Positions 15,931 to 24,864 of a stretch of DNA of 64,000 nucleotides are shown one piece after another; the stretch's first letter is position 1, and every line of letters starts with the position of its first letter. The stretch lies in assembly GCA_036267975.1 (NCBI GenBank), contig DATAVA010000012.1, positions 1 through 64,000 on the forward strand, in the 5' to 3' direction. A program made the position numbers and the translations under genes. The notes below the pieces were generated by a model. It saw only the letters and a program-made list of their open reading frames with translations. It made no database searches and was not told where the DNA came from. The stretch comes from DAIDKA01 sp036267975 (lineage in GTDB: Bacteria > Pseudomonadota > Gammaproteobacteria > Steroidobacterales > Steroidobacteraceae).

Positions 15931-17100
15931 ATGGGTCAATCGCGTCGCATTGTGCTGCGGGTCTGCCTCGCGGCGGCCGCAGCGACCCTCCTGGCGGCCA
16001 GCCCCACTCCGAACCGCCAGGCACACACACAAGCGCAGCTCCTGGCACTGAAGGCCAGGATCGCGGCCATTCGGGACCAGGTCAGCCACGACGCGGTCGA
16101 GTCCGACCGCGGTGCCCAGGCCCTGCAGGCGGCCGAGCAGGCGGTGGCGGCGGGGCGTGCGAAGCTCGCGGACCTGCGCCACGAGCGCGCCGCGCGCACG
16201 GCCCATCGCGCGAGCGTGGCCGCCGAGCAGCACAGCCGCGCCGCGGCAGTCGCCGACATGCGCGCGGATCTGGCGCAGCAGATGCGCGCGGCCTACATGA
16301 TCGGTCGCGAGGAGCCCCTGAAACTGCTGCTCAATCAGCAAGACTCTGCCCGGGCGAGCCGCATGTTCGTCTACTACAGCTACGTAGGTCGCGCCCGCGC
16401 CGCCGTCATTGGCACGCTCGACACGGACATCCGCCAGCTCGCCGTGCTGGATGCGCAGCTGGCGGCGGACGAACTGCGCCTGGATGCCCTGCAGAGCGCG
16501 ACCACGGATGAAGTCACGCAGCTGGAGGCGGCGCGCGCGCAGCGCGACGCGGCCCTCATCGCCATCAAGGCTGACTCCCGCAACAGTGCCCGGATGCTGC
16601 AGCGGCTGCAGGGTGAGCAGGCGGCGCTGACGACGCTGCTGGCCGAGCTGAAGCGCGCGCTGGAGCCGTTTCCCAGCGATGCGGGCGGCGCCTTCGGGTC
16701 CTGGCACGGCCGCCTGGCGTGGCCCGTCGGGGGTCATCTGGCCGCGCGCTTCGGGCAGGTGCGCGCCGGCGGCCTGAAGTGGGACGGCATGCTGATCGAT
16801 ACCGAGCGCGGCGCGGACGTGCGTGCGATCTACCGGGGCCGGGTTATTTACGCCGACTGGCTGCCCGGCCTGGGGCTGCTCACCATCATCGACCACGGCG
16901 ACGGCTACCTCAGTCTCTACGGTCATAACGACCGGCTCTACAAGGCCGTCGGCGATACGGTGGCGGCGGGCGAGGTGATCGCGGCCAGTGGCGACAGCGG
17001 CGGCAGCAGCCGGCCGCAGTTGTATTTCGAGATTCGCAAGGGCAGCCGACCGCTCGACCCCGGTCCGTGGTTCCGGCAACCGGCTCCCGTCAGCAATTAG
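15931..17100 (+). CDS. envC: Murein hydrolase activator EnvC
   Basis: This 389-residue protein has a signal peptide (about 1-28), a long coiled-coil region (about 30-255, rich in Ala, Gln, Arg, Glu) and a C-terminal LytM/M23 domain (about 265-385). The M23 zinc ligands are all missing: the HxxxD position reads KWDGM and the final HxH reads QLYFEIRKG, as in E. coli EnvC. It should therefore be a regulator that activates the amidases AmiA/AmiB at the septum rather than a peptidase. The start at 15931 gives a proper signal peptide; earlier in-frame starts overlap yibN. Confidence 0.93.
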   Translation: MGQSRRIVLRVCLAAAAATLLAASPTPNRQAHTQAQLLALKARIAAIRDQVSHDAVESDRGAQALQAAEQAVAAGRAKLADLRHERAARTAHRASVAAEQHSRAAAVADMRADLAQQMRAAYMIGREEPLKLLLNQQDSARASRMFVYYSYVGRARAAVIGTLDTDIRQLAVLDAQLAADELRLDALQSATTDEVTQLEAARAQRDAALIAIKADSRNSARMLQRLQGEQAALTTLLAELKRALEPFPSDAGGAFGSWHGRLAWPVGGHLAARFGQVRAGGLKWDGMLIDTERGADVRAIYRGRVIYADWLPGLGLLTIIDHGDGYLSLYGHNDRLYKAVGDTVAAGEVIAASGDSGGSSRPQLYFEIRKGSRPLDPGPWFRQPAPVSN

Positions 17101-17113
17101 GTGCTATGCTGCG

Positions 17114-19504
17114 ATGCAGCATTCGTCGGCTCCCGCTCCGGCAGTGCCGGCGCACCCAAGCGGTGCGCAAGCGCCGCGTAAGTCATTACGCAATTCGCCA
17201 ACTGGCGCAATGTTCCGGACCGCTGCATTTGCGATGTTTGAGGTTATGACCGGTCCGTTGTCCAAAGACGCCAGCAATGCAGTGTGGGGGTGGCTCGAGC
17301 CGTTCTCGCAGCTGTTTCGGGCCATGATGCCGCGCGCGGCGACCATTGCGGTGTACAACGCCGCCGGCCGCATGCGCTGGTCGAACGACTCGACCATGGG
17401 TCCGGATCTGACGAGCCGCGTCGATGCCATGCTGCCGGTCGCGCACGATCGCGGTTCCGGGGACGGCACGCTCGAACTGCTGGGTGAGCAGCCGGCGTAT
17501 CTGTTCTGGCTGCGCGCCGAGGACGGCACCTTGCTGGCGGTGGTCGCAGTACTGACCCGACCGGCTCCGAACGAAACCGAGCCGCGCGGCTTCTCCTTCA
17601 CCCACTCGCTGCTGCGTCCCGCCCTGGAGTGCCTGCGCCGCGAGCTGCTCGCGATGCACACCATCGATGGACTGAAGAGCTCGATCGGCGAGCTCGACGG
17701 CGATCTGGATCTGCTGCTGGCGGACGCCGCGGATGCGAACATGGCGCCCGACGGCGCCGATGAACTGAAGACCCTGTTGCAGCGGATGGTCGGTCATCTG
17801 AAGTGCATGGTGGCGGCGCTGATCGTTCCGGAGAAGGGCATCGCACTGGTGCGCGGCGCCAGCGATTCGAAGACCGACGGTCAGCTCATCGCGCGTGCCC
17901 ATCGGCAGCTGCTGCAGATCGCCAATGCGAATGCGCATCCGGTGATTCTCAATGACACGCACAACGGCCCGCTGGCCAGCGTGATCTCCTGCCGCGCACT
18001 GGTGTGTCCGGTACGCAGCGGCGCGGGCCGCGGCATGGGCGTGCTGGCCTTGCTGCGCGACCCGGTGGTCCAGGAGTTCACGGCGCGCGACGGCCGAGTG
18101 GCCGAGATCCTCGCACGCCGCGCGGCCGTCGTGGTGGCCGGGCACTACGATGCACTCAGCGGGCTGTACACGCGCAGCGCCTTCGAACAACGCGTCCGCG
18201 CGATCGTGGCCGAGCGCACCCTCAGCAGCGCGCCCTGGAGCGCGCTGTACGTGAACTGCGACCGGCTGCACGTCATCAACGACAACCACGGCATGCACGT
18301 CGGCGATACCGTCATCGGCCAGCTGGGCGAACTGATACGTGGCCGTCTGCCGCCCGGTGCGCTCGCGGCGCGCATTTCGGGCGACCGCTTCACGGTACTG
18401 CTGCCCACTGAACTCGATGATGCCAGCCGCTTCGCTGAATCGCTGCGCGTGGGTGCGGAAATGCTCAGCGCGCTGCATCCGGGACAGGACATCAGCATCA
18501 CGATCAGCATCGGCGTAGCGCCGCTGGAGAATGGCCGCGGTGGCGAGCTTGCGCATTCGCTCGCGGCCGCGGAAACCGCCTGCAAGGCCGCCAAGGACCG
18601 CGGCCGCAACCGGGTCGCGACCTACGAGGCCGCGGATCAGAGCGTCATGCGCAGGTTCTCGGACATCGACGTGGTGACGCGGGTGCGCGAGGCGCTCACG
18701 CATGACCGGATGCTGCTGGTTGCCCAGCCGATCGCGCCCTTCAAGATATCCGCAAGCAAGCCCGCGCACTTCGAACTGCTGCTGCGCATGATTGGCCGCG
18801 ACGGTTCGGCCCTGGGACCGGACACGTTCCTGTCGGCGGCGGTGCGCTACCAGATGATGGCCGACATTGACCGCTGGGTCCTCACGCGCGCGATTCACCT
18901 GCTCAAGCCCTATGCGGATGCACTGCAGTCGCGTCCGTGTGTCTTCTCGATCAACTTCTCCGGCCAGTCGCTCGGCGATGACGAGTTCCCGGAGTTTCTG
19001 TTCGACTCCGTGCAGAAGAGCGGCATCAATCCGAAGGTCTTCTGTTTCGAGCTCACCGAAAACGCGACCATTCTCAACCTGTCGCGCGCCGAGGTGGTGA
19101 TGCGCCGCCTGCGGCGGATGGGCTGCGAGGTGGCGCTGGATGATTTCGGAACGGGTCTGTGCTCACTCTCCTATCTGCGGCAGCTGCCCGTCACGATGCT
19201 GAAGATCGACGGCAGCTTCGTGCGCGATGTCATGCGCGACCCGCGCGCTGACAGCATGGTTCAGGTCATCGCGCAGCTGGCGCGCACCATGTCACTGGAC
19301 ACCGTCGCGGAGTACGTGGAGACTGATGAGATCCGCGACCGGATCGCACAGCACGGCGTCGATTATGCGCAAGGCTATGCCATCGGGCGGGCGGAATCCT
19401 TCGAGGAACTCCTCAAGACTCTGCCGCAGCTCAACGGTGGGACACCGGCAGCGTGCACGCCGGCGGGAGAGGTGGCCGCGACGCTGGCGGTCGGTAGCGG
19501 CTGA
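17114..19504 (+). CDS. GAF-GGDEF-EAL cyclic-di-GMP protein with degenerate GGDEF
   Basis: The start is uncertain (ATG 17114 used; 17210 and 17234 are alternatives); 796 residues. An N-terminal sensory region (about 40-170) is followed by a GAF-like domain (about 215-340), GGDEF (about 342-500) and EAL (about 527-770). The GGDEF signature reads SGDRF, so cyclase activity is unlikely. The EAL domain keeps FELLLRM (catalytic Glu), ELTENATI, DDFGTG and KIDGSFV, so phosphodiesterase activity is plausible, with GGDEF possibly binding GTP as a regulator. No membrane segment is seen. It starts 13 nt after envC. A PleD-like cyclase lies 2 kb away. Confidence 0.9.
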   Translation: MQHSSAPAPAVPAHPSGAQAPRKSLRNSPTGAMFRTAAFAMFEVMTGPLSKDASNAVWGWLEPFSQLFRAMMPRAATIAVYNAAGRMRWSNDSTMGPDLTSRVDAMLPVAHDRGSGDGTLELLGEQPAYLFWLRAEDGTLLAVVAVLTRPAPNETEPRGFSFTHSLLRPALECLRRELLAMHTIDGLKSSIGELDGDLDLLLADAADANMAPDGADELKTLLQRMVGHLKCMVAALIVPEKGIALVRGASDSKTDGQLIARAHRQLLQIANANAHPVILNDTHNGPLASVISCRALVCPVRSGAGRGMGVLALLRDPVVQEFTARDGRVAEILARRAAVVVAGHYDALSGLYTRSAFEQRVRAIVAERTLSSAPWSALYVNCDRLHVINDNHGMHVGDTVIGQLGELIRGRLPPGALAARISGDRFTVLLPTELDDASRFAESLRVGAEMLSALHPGQDISITISIGVAPLENGRGGELAHSLAAAETACKAAKDRGRNRVATYEAADQSVMRRFSDIDVVTRVREALTHDRMLLVAQPIAPFKISASKPAHFELLLRMIGRDGSALGPDTFLSAAVRYQMMADIDRWVLTRAIHLLKPYADALQSRPCVFSINFSGQSLGDDEFPEFLFDSVQKSGINPKVFCFELTENATILNLSRAEVVMRRLRRMGCEVALDDFGTGLCSLSYLRQLPVTMLKIDGSFVRDVMRDPRADSMVQVIAQLARTMSLDTVAEYVETDEIRDRIAQHGVDYAQGYAIGRAESFEELLKTLPQLNGGTPAACTPAGEVAATLAVGSG

Positions 19505-19544
19505 GCCGCCCGAGGATCGTTGCCTGGTTTTGTAGGGTTGAGCC

Positions 19545-20186
19545 TTGGGCGCATTGCATTTCCTGATCGACACCTTTGCGCATCTCGATCGGCATCTGGG
19601 TGCTGTGATTGCGCTGTATCACGCCTGGATCTACGGCATCGTGTTCGTGATCATCTTTGCCGAAACCGGCTTGGTAGTAACGCCGTTCCTGCCGGGTGAT
19701 TCCCTGCTGTTCGCCATCGGCGCACTTGCCGCGGTGGATACCTCGGGCACTTTGCGCGCACCGCTGATGTGGGCCCTGGTGTGCGTCGCCGCCGTCCTGG
19801 GCAACACCAGCAACTACGCGATCGGCCGCGCCATCGGGCCGCGTGCGTTCTCGGGCCGCTGGCGGCTGCTGCGGCCGGAACATCTGCGGCGCACCGAGGC
19901 GTTCTTTGCCCGTCACGGTGCGCTGACCATCCTGCTGTCGCGCTTCGTGCCGCTGCTGCGTACGTTCGCGCCCTTCGTGGCCGGTGTCGGCCGCATGCCC
20001 TACGTGAGCTTCCAGAGCTTCAACATTGCCGGTGGCATTGCCTGGGGGACACTGTTCATCTGGAGCGGTTACCTGTTCGGCAACATCCCGCTGGTGAAGA
20101 ACAATTTCGGGCTGGTGACCTTGGGCATCATCGCTGTGTCGGTGGTGCCGATGGCGTGGACGCTGCTCACTGAGCGGCGACGCTGA
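19545..20186 (+). CDS. DedA-family inner-membrane protein
   Basis: 213 residues. The start is TTG at 19545 (MGALHFLIDTF); no better ATG is near. It has the DedA pattern: FVIIFAETGLVVTPFLPGDSLLF (about 36-58, re-entrant acidic motif E..FLPGD) and SRFVPLLRTFAPFVAGVGRM (about 125-144), with hydrophobic segments before, between and after. The family (YqjA/YghB) supports membrane-potential homeostasis and lipid (undecaprenyl or phospholipid) transport. It overlaps the convergent regulator gene by 20 nt. Confidence 0.93.
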   Translation: MGALHFLIDTFAHLDRHLGAVIALYHAWIYGIVFVIIFAETGLVVTPFLPGDSLLFAIGALAAVDTSGTLRAPLMWALVCVAAVLGNTSNYAIGRAIGPRAFSGRWRLLRPEHLRRTEAFFARHGALTILLSRFVPLLRTFAPFVAGVGRMPYVSFQSFNIAGGIAWGTLFIWSGYLFGNIPLVKNNFGLVTLGIIAVSVVPMAWTLLTERRR

Positions 20187-21147
20187 CCCGGTTGCGGCCC
20201 TCGCGTTTGCTGCGATAGAGCGCGGCATCGGCCTGGCGCAGCAGCGCCTCGGCCGCCGTGGCGTTCGATCCGGCGCCGGCATCCAGGGCTGCGACGCCAA
20301 AACTTGCGGTGAATTTCAACTCACCGGCGTCGGTGGCGAGCGCACCTTGCGCGCACAGCGTGCGGATGCTTTCCGCCACCGCCACCGCCGCGGCCAGATC
20401 CGTGTCCGGCAGCACCACCACGAACTCCTCGCCGCCGTAGCGCGCCACCCAGTCCACATTCTCGCGGATTGCGCCGCGCGCGAGCGCGACGAATCGTCGC
20501 AGCACCTCATCACCGACCTGGTGACCATGCCGGTCGTTGATCGACTTGAAATGATCCAGATCCGCCAGGATCGCCGACAGCGCATGCGGCAGGTGGCGCG
20601 CCTGTTCGACCTCGTGCACGAGCTGTTCATTGAGGTAACGGCGGTTATAGGTATTGACCAGCGGGTCCGTGATAGACAGGCGCTGGATCTGCGCGTTGGC
20701 GTCGCGCAGCGATTGTTCGAGCTGCACGATGCGTCTTCCGGCCGCCAGGCGCGCCAGCAGCTCGGCCTCATCGGCGGGCTTGCGCACATAGTCGTCAGCG
20801 CCAGCATCGAGGCCGATCACGACGCTGCGCGTGGAGATCTGTCCGGTCAGCAGCAGGATGTACAGATAGCCGGGCAACCGGGTTGCGCGCACCATGCGGC
20901 ACAGCGTGGGCCCATCCATGCCGGGCATTTCCCAATCGGTGACCAGCAGTTGATAGCGCCCGGTGGCGAGCTTCTCGAGTGCCGTCGCGCCGTCACTGGC
21001 GGTGTCGACTTCGTAGCCGCCGCGCCGCAGCATGCGCTGGGTCAGCAGCAACTGCGTGGGCTCATCCTCGACCAGCAGCAGACGCAGCGGCGTGGGGTTG
21101 CCCTGTTCCCGGTTCACGGGAAGTGCACTTCGATGACGCTGGCGCAT
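20167..21147 (-). CDS. PleD-like response regulator with diguanylate cyclase domain
   Basis: 326 residues from the ATG at 21147; a GTG at 21117 that overlaps the kinase stop (GTGA) is an alternative start. The receiver domain (about 20-140) has LLLVEDEPTQ, phospho-acceptor LVTDWEMPG and TGQ/KPAD signals. The GGDEF domain (about 160-322) has DPLVNTYNRRYL, DLDHFKSINDRHGH and an intact active site RYGGEEF. It should make cyclic-di-GMP from two GTP when phosphorylated. The RxxD inhibition motif is not evident. It lies directly downstream of the hybrid kinase and is its probable phosphorelay target. Confidence 0.94.
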   Translation of the reverse strand: MRQRHRSALPVNREQGNPTPLRLLLVEDEPTQLLLTQRMLRRGGYEVDTASDGATALEKLATGRYQLLVTDWEMPGMDGPTLCRMVRATRLPGYLYILLLTGQISTRSVVIGLDAGADDYVRKPADEAELLARLAAGRRIVQLEQSLRDANAQIQRLSITDPLVNTYNRRYLNEQLVHEVEQARHLPHALSAILADLDHFKSINDRHGHQVGDEVLRRFVALARGAIRENVDWVARYGGEEFVVVLPDTDLAAAVAVAESIRTLCAQGALATDAGELKFTASFGVAALDAGAGSNATAAEALLRQADAALYRSKREGRNRVSVAAQ

Positions 21148-23906
21148 TCGTCCAGCGTCGCCTGGATCTGATCGACCACGCCAGCCAGATCAGTGAAGGG
21201 TTCCACCATGGCCGTGTGTTCCAGGGCGAGGGACAGATCGGTGATGCGCCGGGCGCACACGCTGCCGGCACCACCCTTCAACTTGTGCGCGAGCGCCTTC
21301 AGCTGGGTGCGGTCGCGGGTGCTGAGCGCGTGCCGCAGCTCCACGATCAGGCGGGCGCTGCTGGCCATGAAAGTCCGGCACAGCTCAGCCATGAACTGCG
21401 GGTCATCGCCCACCAGCCCCTGCAGTCGCTCGATATCCAGCGCGGGTGCCAGCACGCGCAACGGCTGGGTGCTGGTCGTATCGCGGGCCGCGGCCCGCGG
21501 ATCGCCGAGGCCATGACGATCGAGAGTCTCGCGCAGCCGCTGCGGCTGCAGTGGCTTGGTCAGCATGCCGTCCATCCCGGCGGCGCGGCAGCGATCCAGT
21601 TCATCGGTCATGGCGCTGGCGGTGAGGGCGACGATGGGCACGCGGCGGCCACCCGCCTCGGCGCGCCGTATTTCACGGCTCGCAGTCAGGCCGTCCATGA
21701 TGGGCATCTGCACGTCCATGAGTACCAGGTCGATATCTGACTGCGCGCAGAACTCCACGGCCCGCAAGCCGTTGTCGGCCACCTCGACCTTGCAGCCGAG
21801 CCGTTCCAGGAAGCGGCGCGTCACCTGCTGATTGACGATGTTGTCTTCGGCGACCAGCACGCGGCCGCGATAGTGGCCGTGGACTTTCTCGGCGGCCAGG
21901 GAGCTGCGCGTGACGAGCTGGGAATGCGAGCCACTCTGGTTGGTCGTGTCCATGACCCGCTCGACGCAGGCACGCAGCTCGCGGCCGCGTACCGGTTTGG
22001 TCAGATATCCGGCGAAACCCAGATCCGCGAGCCGGCGCGTGCTGCCGTGCCGGTCGAGCGAGGTGAGCAGCACCAGCGGAATGGTCGCAAGCGCAGGATC
22101 ACTCTTGAGCGTCTGCGCGAGCCAGCCGCCGTCCGCATCGGGCATCTGGTCGTCGGCGATGACGAGATCAAAGGGCGCATCCCGCGCGGCGGCCTGCCTG
22201 AGCAATCCGACGACATCGCCGGCACGGCCGGTGGTGGTGACGTCATGCCCGGCAGGCAGCAGCTGCCCGCGCAGCACGCGGCGGTTGGTATCATTGTCAT
22301 CGACCACCAGGATGCGGCGGCTGACCGTCGCGTGCGGTGATTCGAGCAGGCGCTCCGGGCTGGCGTTGAGCGCCTCGCAGGGCAGCATCACCGAGAAACT
22401 CGTGCCGATTCCGGGGCTCGAGACGACGCTGACGCTGCCCCCCATCAACTCGCACAGGCGCCTGACGATCGAGAGGCCCAGGCCGGTGCCGCCGAAGTGC
22501 CGCGTCGTGGAGGCATCCGCCTGCGCAAAGGGCTGGAACAGCTTCTTGACCACTTCGGGCGCCATCCCGAGGCCGGTGTCACGCACTTCGAAGTGCAGCA
22601 GTACCCGATCACTGCGCGTGCCGATGTTGTGCACCTCGATCACGACCTCGCCGGCCTGGGTGAACTTGATGGCGTTGCCCGCCAGGTTGGTGAGTATCTG
22701 GCGCAGCCGGTGCGGGTCGCCCAGCACGCACTCGGGGGTCGCCGGATCGACGTTGACGATGAATTCGAGATTCTTCGCAGCTGCCTGCACCGCCATCATC
22801 GTGCCGACATCCTCGACGCAGTCGCGCACATCCATCTCGACCGACTCGACTTCGAGGCGACCGGCCTCGATCTTTGAAAAGTCGAGTATGTCGTTGAGTA
22901 TCTCCAGCAGCGAGGTCGCCGAGGTGCGGATGGTCTCGGCGTACTCGTGCTGCACCGAATTGAGCGAGGTATCGAGCAGCAGCTCGGTCATGCCGAGCAC
23001 GCCATTCATCGGCGTGCGGATTTCATGACTCATGTTGGCCAGAAACGCGCTCTTGGAGCGATTCGCCGCGGAGGCCGCTTCGGTGGCCGCAACCAGGGCG
23101 GCGCGCGCCGTCAGTTGCGCCGTGATGTCCTGTATGGAGCCCGAAAAATGCGTTGGCGTGCCGTGGCCATCGCGTTCGCAGCGGCCGCGCGAGCGTACCC
23201 AGCGGGTCTGGCCGCCGCGATGGCGCACCGGAAATACCACATCAAAGGGCGTGCCCTGCGCGGTGTGGCGGCGCGCGGCATCCTCCACCGAGTAGCGTTC
23301 GGCGGCCGGTGTCAGCTCCAGGATGCTTTGCGGAAAAGGCTCATCGGCCGCGTAGCCGAGCATGTCGCGCACGCTGGGTGAGTACCAGGTGGCGCCGCTG
23401 CGCAGATCGTATTCATACAGGCCATCGCTGCTGCCCTGCACGGCGCGTTCGAAGCGGGCGCGTATTTCGCGCAGTTCGGCCTGCGCCTGGCGCTCAACCT
23501 GGCCGGCGTCGTACTGGCGGGTGACGTCCTGGACCGCTCCGGAGAGGCGCACGGTGCGGTCGTCGACGACTTCCGGATCACCAACACAGCGCACCCACAG
23601 CCGTGCCCCGTCGCTGCGCAGGGCGGGCAGCGTCAGATCGAAGGACTTGCCGTTGGCGACAGCCTCCCGAAAGGCGGTGGCGATGAGCGGCCGCGCATCG
23701 CTTGCGTAGTATTGAAGGATGTCCTCCAGGCGCAGGGTCGCGGCCGGGTCCATCCCGAAGATCTGCCGCGCGTGGCTGGACCACAGCGGGACCATCGAAT
23801 CGACGCTGAGCTCCCAGGCCCCCAGGCCGGTCATCTCGGCAATGATGTCCAGCAGATGCGCGCTGCGCTGCTGCAGGGACTCGGGTGAGGGGGAGCTTGC
23901 GACCAT
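21114..23906 (-). CDS. Hybrid sensor kinase PAS-PAS-HisKA-HATPase-REC-REC-Hpt
   Basis: 930 residues, no transmembrane segment, so a cytoplasmic sensor. Two PAS domains (about 20-145 and 150-275) precede the DHp domain with NMSHEIRTPMNGVLGM (His near 294), the ATPase domain (NLAGNAIKFT, DTGLGM, GTGLGLSIV; about 405-520), receiver 1 (about 535-660, IADDQMPDADG), receiver 2 (about 690-810, LMDVQMPIMDG) and an Hpt domain (about 840-925, AHKLKGGAGS, His near 872). This is a full four-step phosphorelay on one chain. The next gene is a receiver-GGDEF protein, which makes cyclic-di-GMP output the likely result. The ligand is unknown. Confidence 0.95.
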   Translation of the reverse strand: MVASSPSPESLQQRSAHLLDIIAEMTGLGAWELSVDSMVPLWSSHARQIFGMDPAATLRLEDILQYYASDARPLIATAFREAVANGKSFDLTLPALRSDGARLWVRCVGDPEVVDDRTVRLSGAVQDVTRQYDAGQVERQAQAELREIRARFERAVQGSSDGLYEYDLRSGATWYSPSVRDMLGYAADEPFPQSILELTPAAERYSVEDAARRHTAQGTPFDVVFPVRHRGGQTRWVRSRGRCERDGHGTPTHFSGSIQDITAQLTARAALVAATEAASAANRSKSAFLANMSHEIRTPMNGVLGMTELLLDTSLNSVQHEYAETIRTSATSLLEILNDILDFSKIEAGRLEVESVEMDVRDCVEDVGTMMAVQAAAKNLEFIVNVDPATPECVLGDPHRLRQILTNLAGNAIKFTQAGEVVIEVHNIGTRSDRVLLHFEVRDTGLGMAPEVVKKLFQPFAQADASTTRHFGGTGLGLSIVRRLCELMGGSVSVVSSPGIGTSFSVMLPCEALNASPERLLESPHATVSRRILVVDDNDTNRRVLRGQLLPAGHDVTTTGRAGDVVGLLRQAAARDAPFDLVIADDQMPDADGGWLAQTLKSDPALATIPLVLLTSLDRHGSTRRLADLGFAGYLTKPVRGRELRACVERVMDTTNQSGSHSQLVTRSSLAAEKVHGHYRGRVLVAEDNIVNQQVTRRFLERLGCKVEVADNGLRAVEFCAQSDIDLVLMDVQMPIMDGLTASREIRRAEAGGRRVPIVALTASAMTDELDRCRAAGMDGMLTKPLQPQRLRETLDRHGLGDPRAAARDTTSTQPLRVLAPALDIERLQGLVGDDPQFMAELCRTFMASSARLIVELRHALSTRDRTQLKALAHKLKGGAGSVCARRITDLSLALEHTAMVEPFTDLAGVVDQIQATLDECASVIEVHFP

Positions 23907-24031
23907 GGGTCTGATGGACGGGAAACCTTAAGCTTCAGAGATTGGACTGTGTCATACCCGGTCGCGCGAACTTATGAGCGCCGTCACAAACCGGGTGCTG
24001 CACCCCACCTCATGCATGGCACAATCCGGCC

Positions 24032-24478
24032 ATGAGCGGACGTACCCGAGGATACGCCCACCGGGCCGATATTGCGGCCGGGGCGGCAGATGTCTGGAAG
24101 GCCCTGACGGACACCGAGAACCTGCGCAAGTGGTGCTCCCCGCAGGCGCAGATCAGCGCCCGCGAAGGCGGACATTTCCGCGCGTCCGTCGATCGCGTCA
24201 CGGAACTTGAGGCCCATATCGATGTGCTGCTGCCGCCGCGGCGCATGCGCCTCATCTACCTGCCATCGGAAAATCTGCCGCAGCACGCCAGCGCGATCAT
24301 CGATGACTTCATGCTCGATGGCTCCGATGCCAGCAAGACCGTGCTGCGACTGCTGGGTTCGGGCTTTCCAGCCGATCGCGAGTCCGACACGGCCTATCTG
24401 CGCCTGCGGACCGGCTGGGAGCGGGCGATTGCCAGATTGAAGGTGCTCGTTGAGCAGACGGTGAGGGAGAACGTCTGA
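24032..24478 (+). CDS. SRPBCC (AHSA1/START-like) domain protein
   Basis: These 148 residues form a helix-grip fold: AHRADIAAGAADVWKALTDTENLRKWCSP at the N terminus is the typical opening of AHSA1-like SRPBCC proteins, and the final helix is LRTGWERAIARLKVLVE. Such proteins bind hydrophobic ligands or act as Hsp90 co-chaperone-like factors. No ligand can be proposed. A CACAAT hexamer lies 6 nt before the ATG and no Shine-Dalgarno sequence is seen. The stop overlaps the next start by one base (TGATG). Confidence 0.82.
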   Translation: MSGRTRGYAHRADIAAGAADVWKALTDTENLRKWCSPQAQISAREGGHFRASVDRVTELEAHIDVLLPPRRMRLIYLPSENLPQHASAIIDDFMLDGSDASKTVLRLLGSGFPADRESDTAYLRLRTGWERAIARLKVLVEQTVRENV

Positions 24479-24855
24479 TGGCCGGATTCCTGTTCCGCGC
24501 CGCGCTGTCGATGGTGGGCCTGTGGATTGCAACGCGCTGGGTCAGCGGCATCCGCATCGATGATGCGCAGACCCTGGTACTGGCAGCGCTGGTGTTGGGT
24601 GTGGTCAATGCCGTCATTCGCCCCATTGCCGTGATCCTCACCTTCCCGCTCACCCTGGTCACGCTCGGTTTCTTCCTGCTGGTGGTGAACGCCGGCATGC
24701 TCGGGCTGACGGCGTGGCTGTTGCGCGGCTTCCATGTGGCGGACTTTCGCGCGGCGCTGCTCGCGAGCCTCATCGTCAGTGTGACGGGCTGGATCGGATC
24801 GATGTTCATCGGACCGCGCGGCAGGTTCGAGGTCTACACCCACCGCCGGCGCTGA
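24478..24855 (+). CDS. Phage-holin-4-like (YvlD-type) membrane protein
   Basis: This 125-residue protein has four hydrophobic segments: about 5-22, 30-55, 58-82 and 93-115. The stretch VLGVVNAVIRPIAVILTFPLTLVTLGFFLLVVNA is the hallmark of the phage_holin_4_2/YvlD family (here split: GVVNAVIRPI, FPLTLVTLG, LVVNAGMLGLTAWLL). Despite the name these are housekeeping membrane proteins of unknown function, not phage lysis genes. Translation is coupled to the SRPBCC gene. Confidence 0.85.
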   Translation: MAGFLFRAALSMVGLWIATRWVSGIRIDDAQTLVLAALVLGVVNAVIRPIAVILTFPLTLVTLGFFLLVVNAGMLGLTAWLLRGFHVADFRAALLASLIVSVTGWIGSMFIGPRGRFEVYTHRRR

Positions 24856-24864
24856 CTCCGCGCC

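Noticed and set aside
24478..24855. Phage remnant suggested by the holin-like family name
   Set aside because: YvlD/phage_holin_4_2 proteins are ordinary chromosomal membrane proteins. No integrase, terminase, portal or attachment repeats lie nearby.
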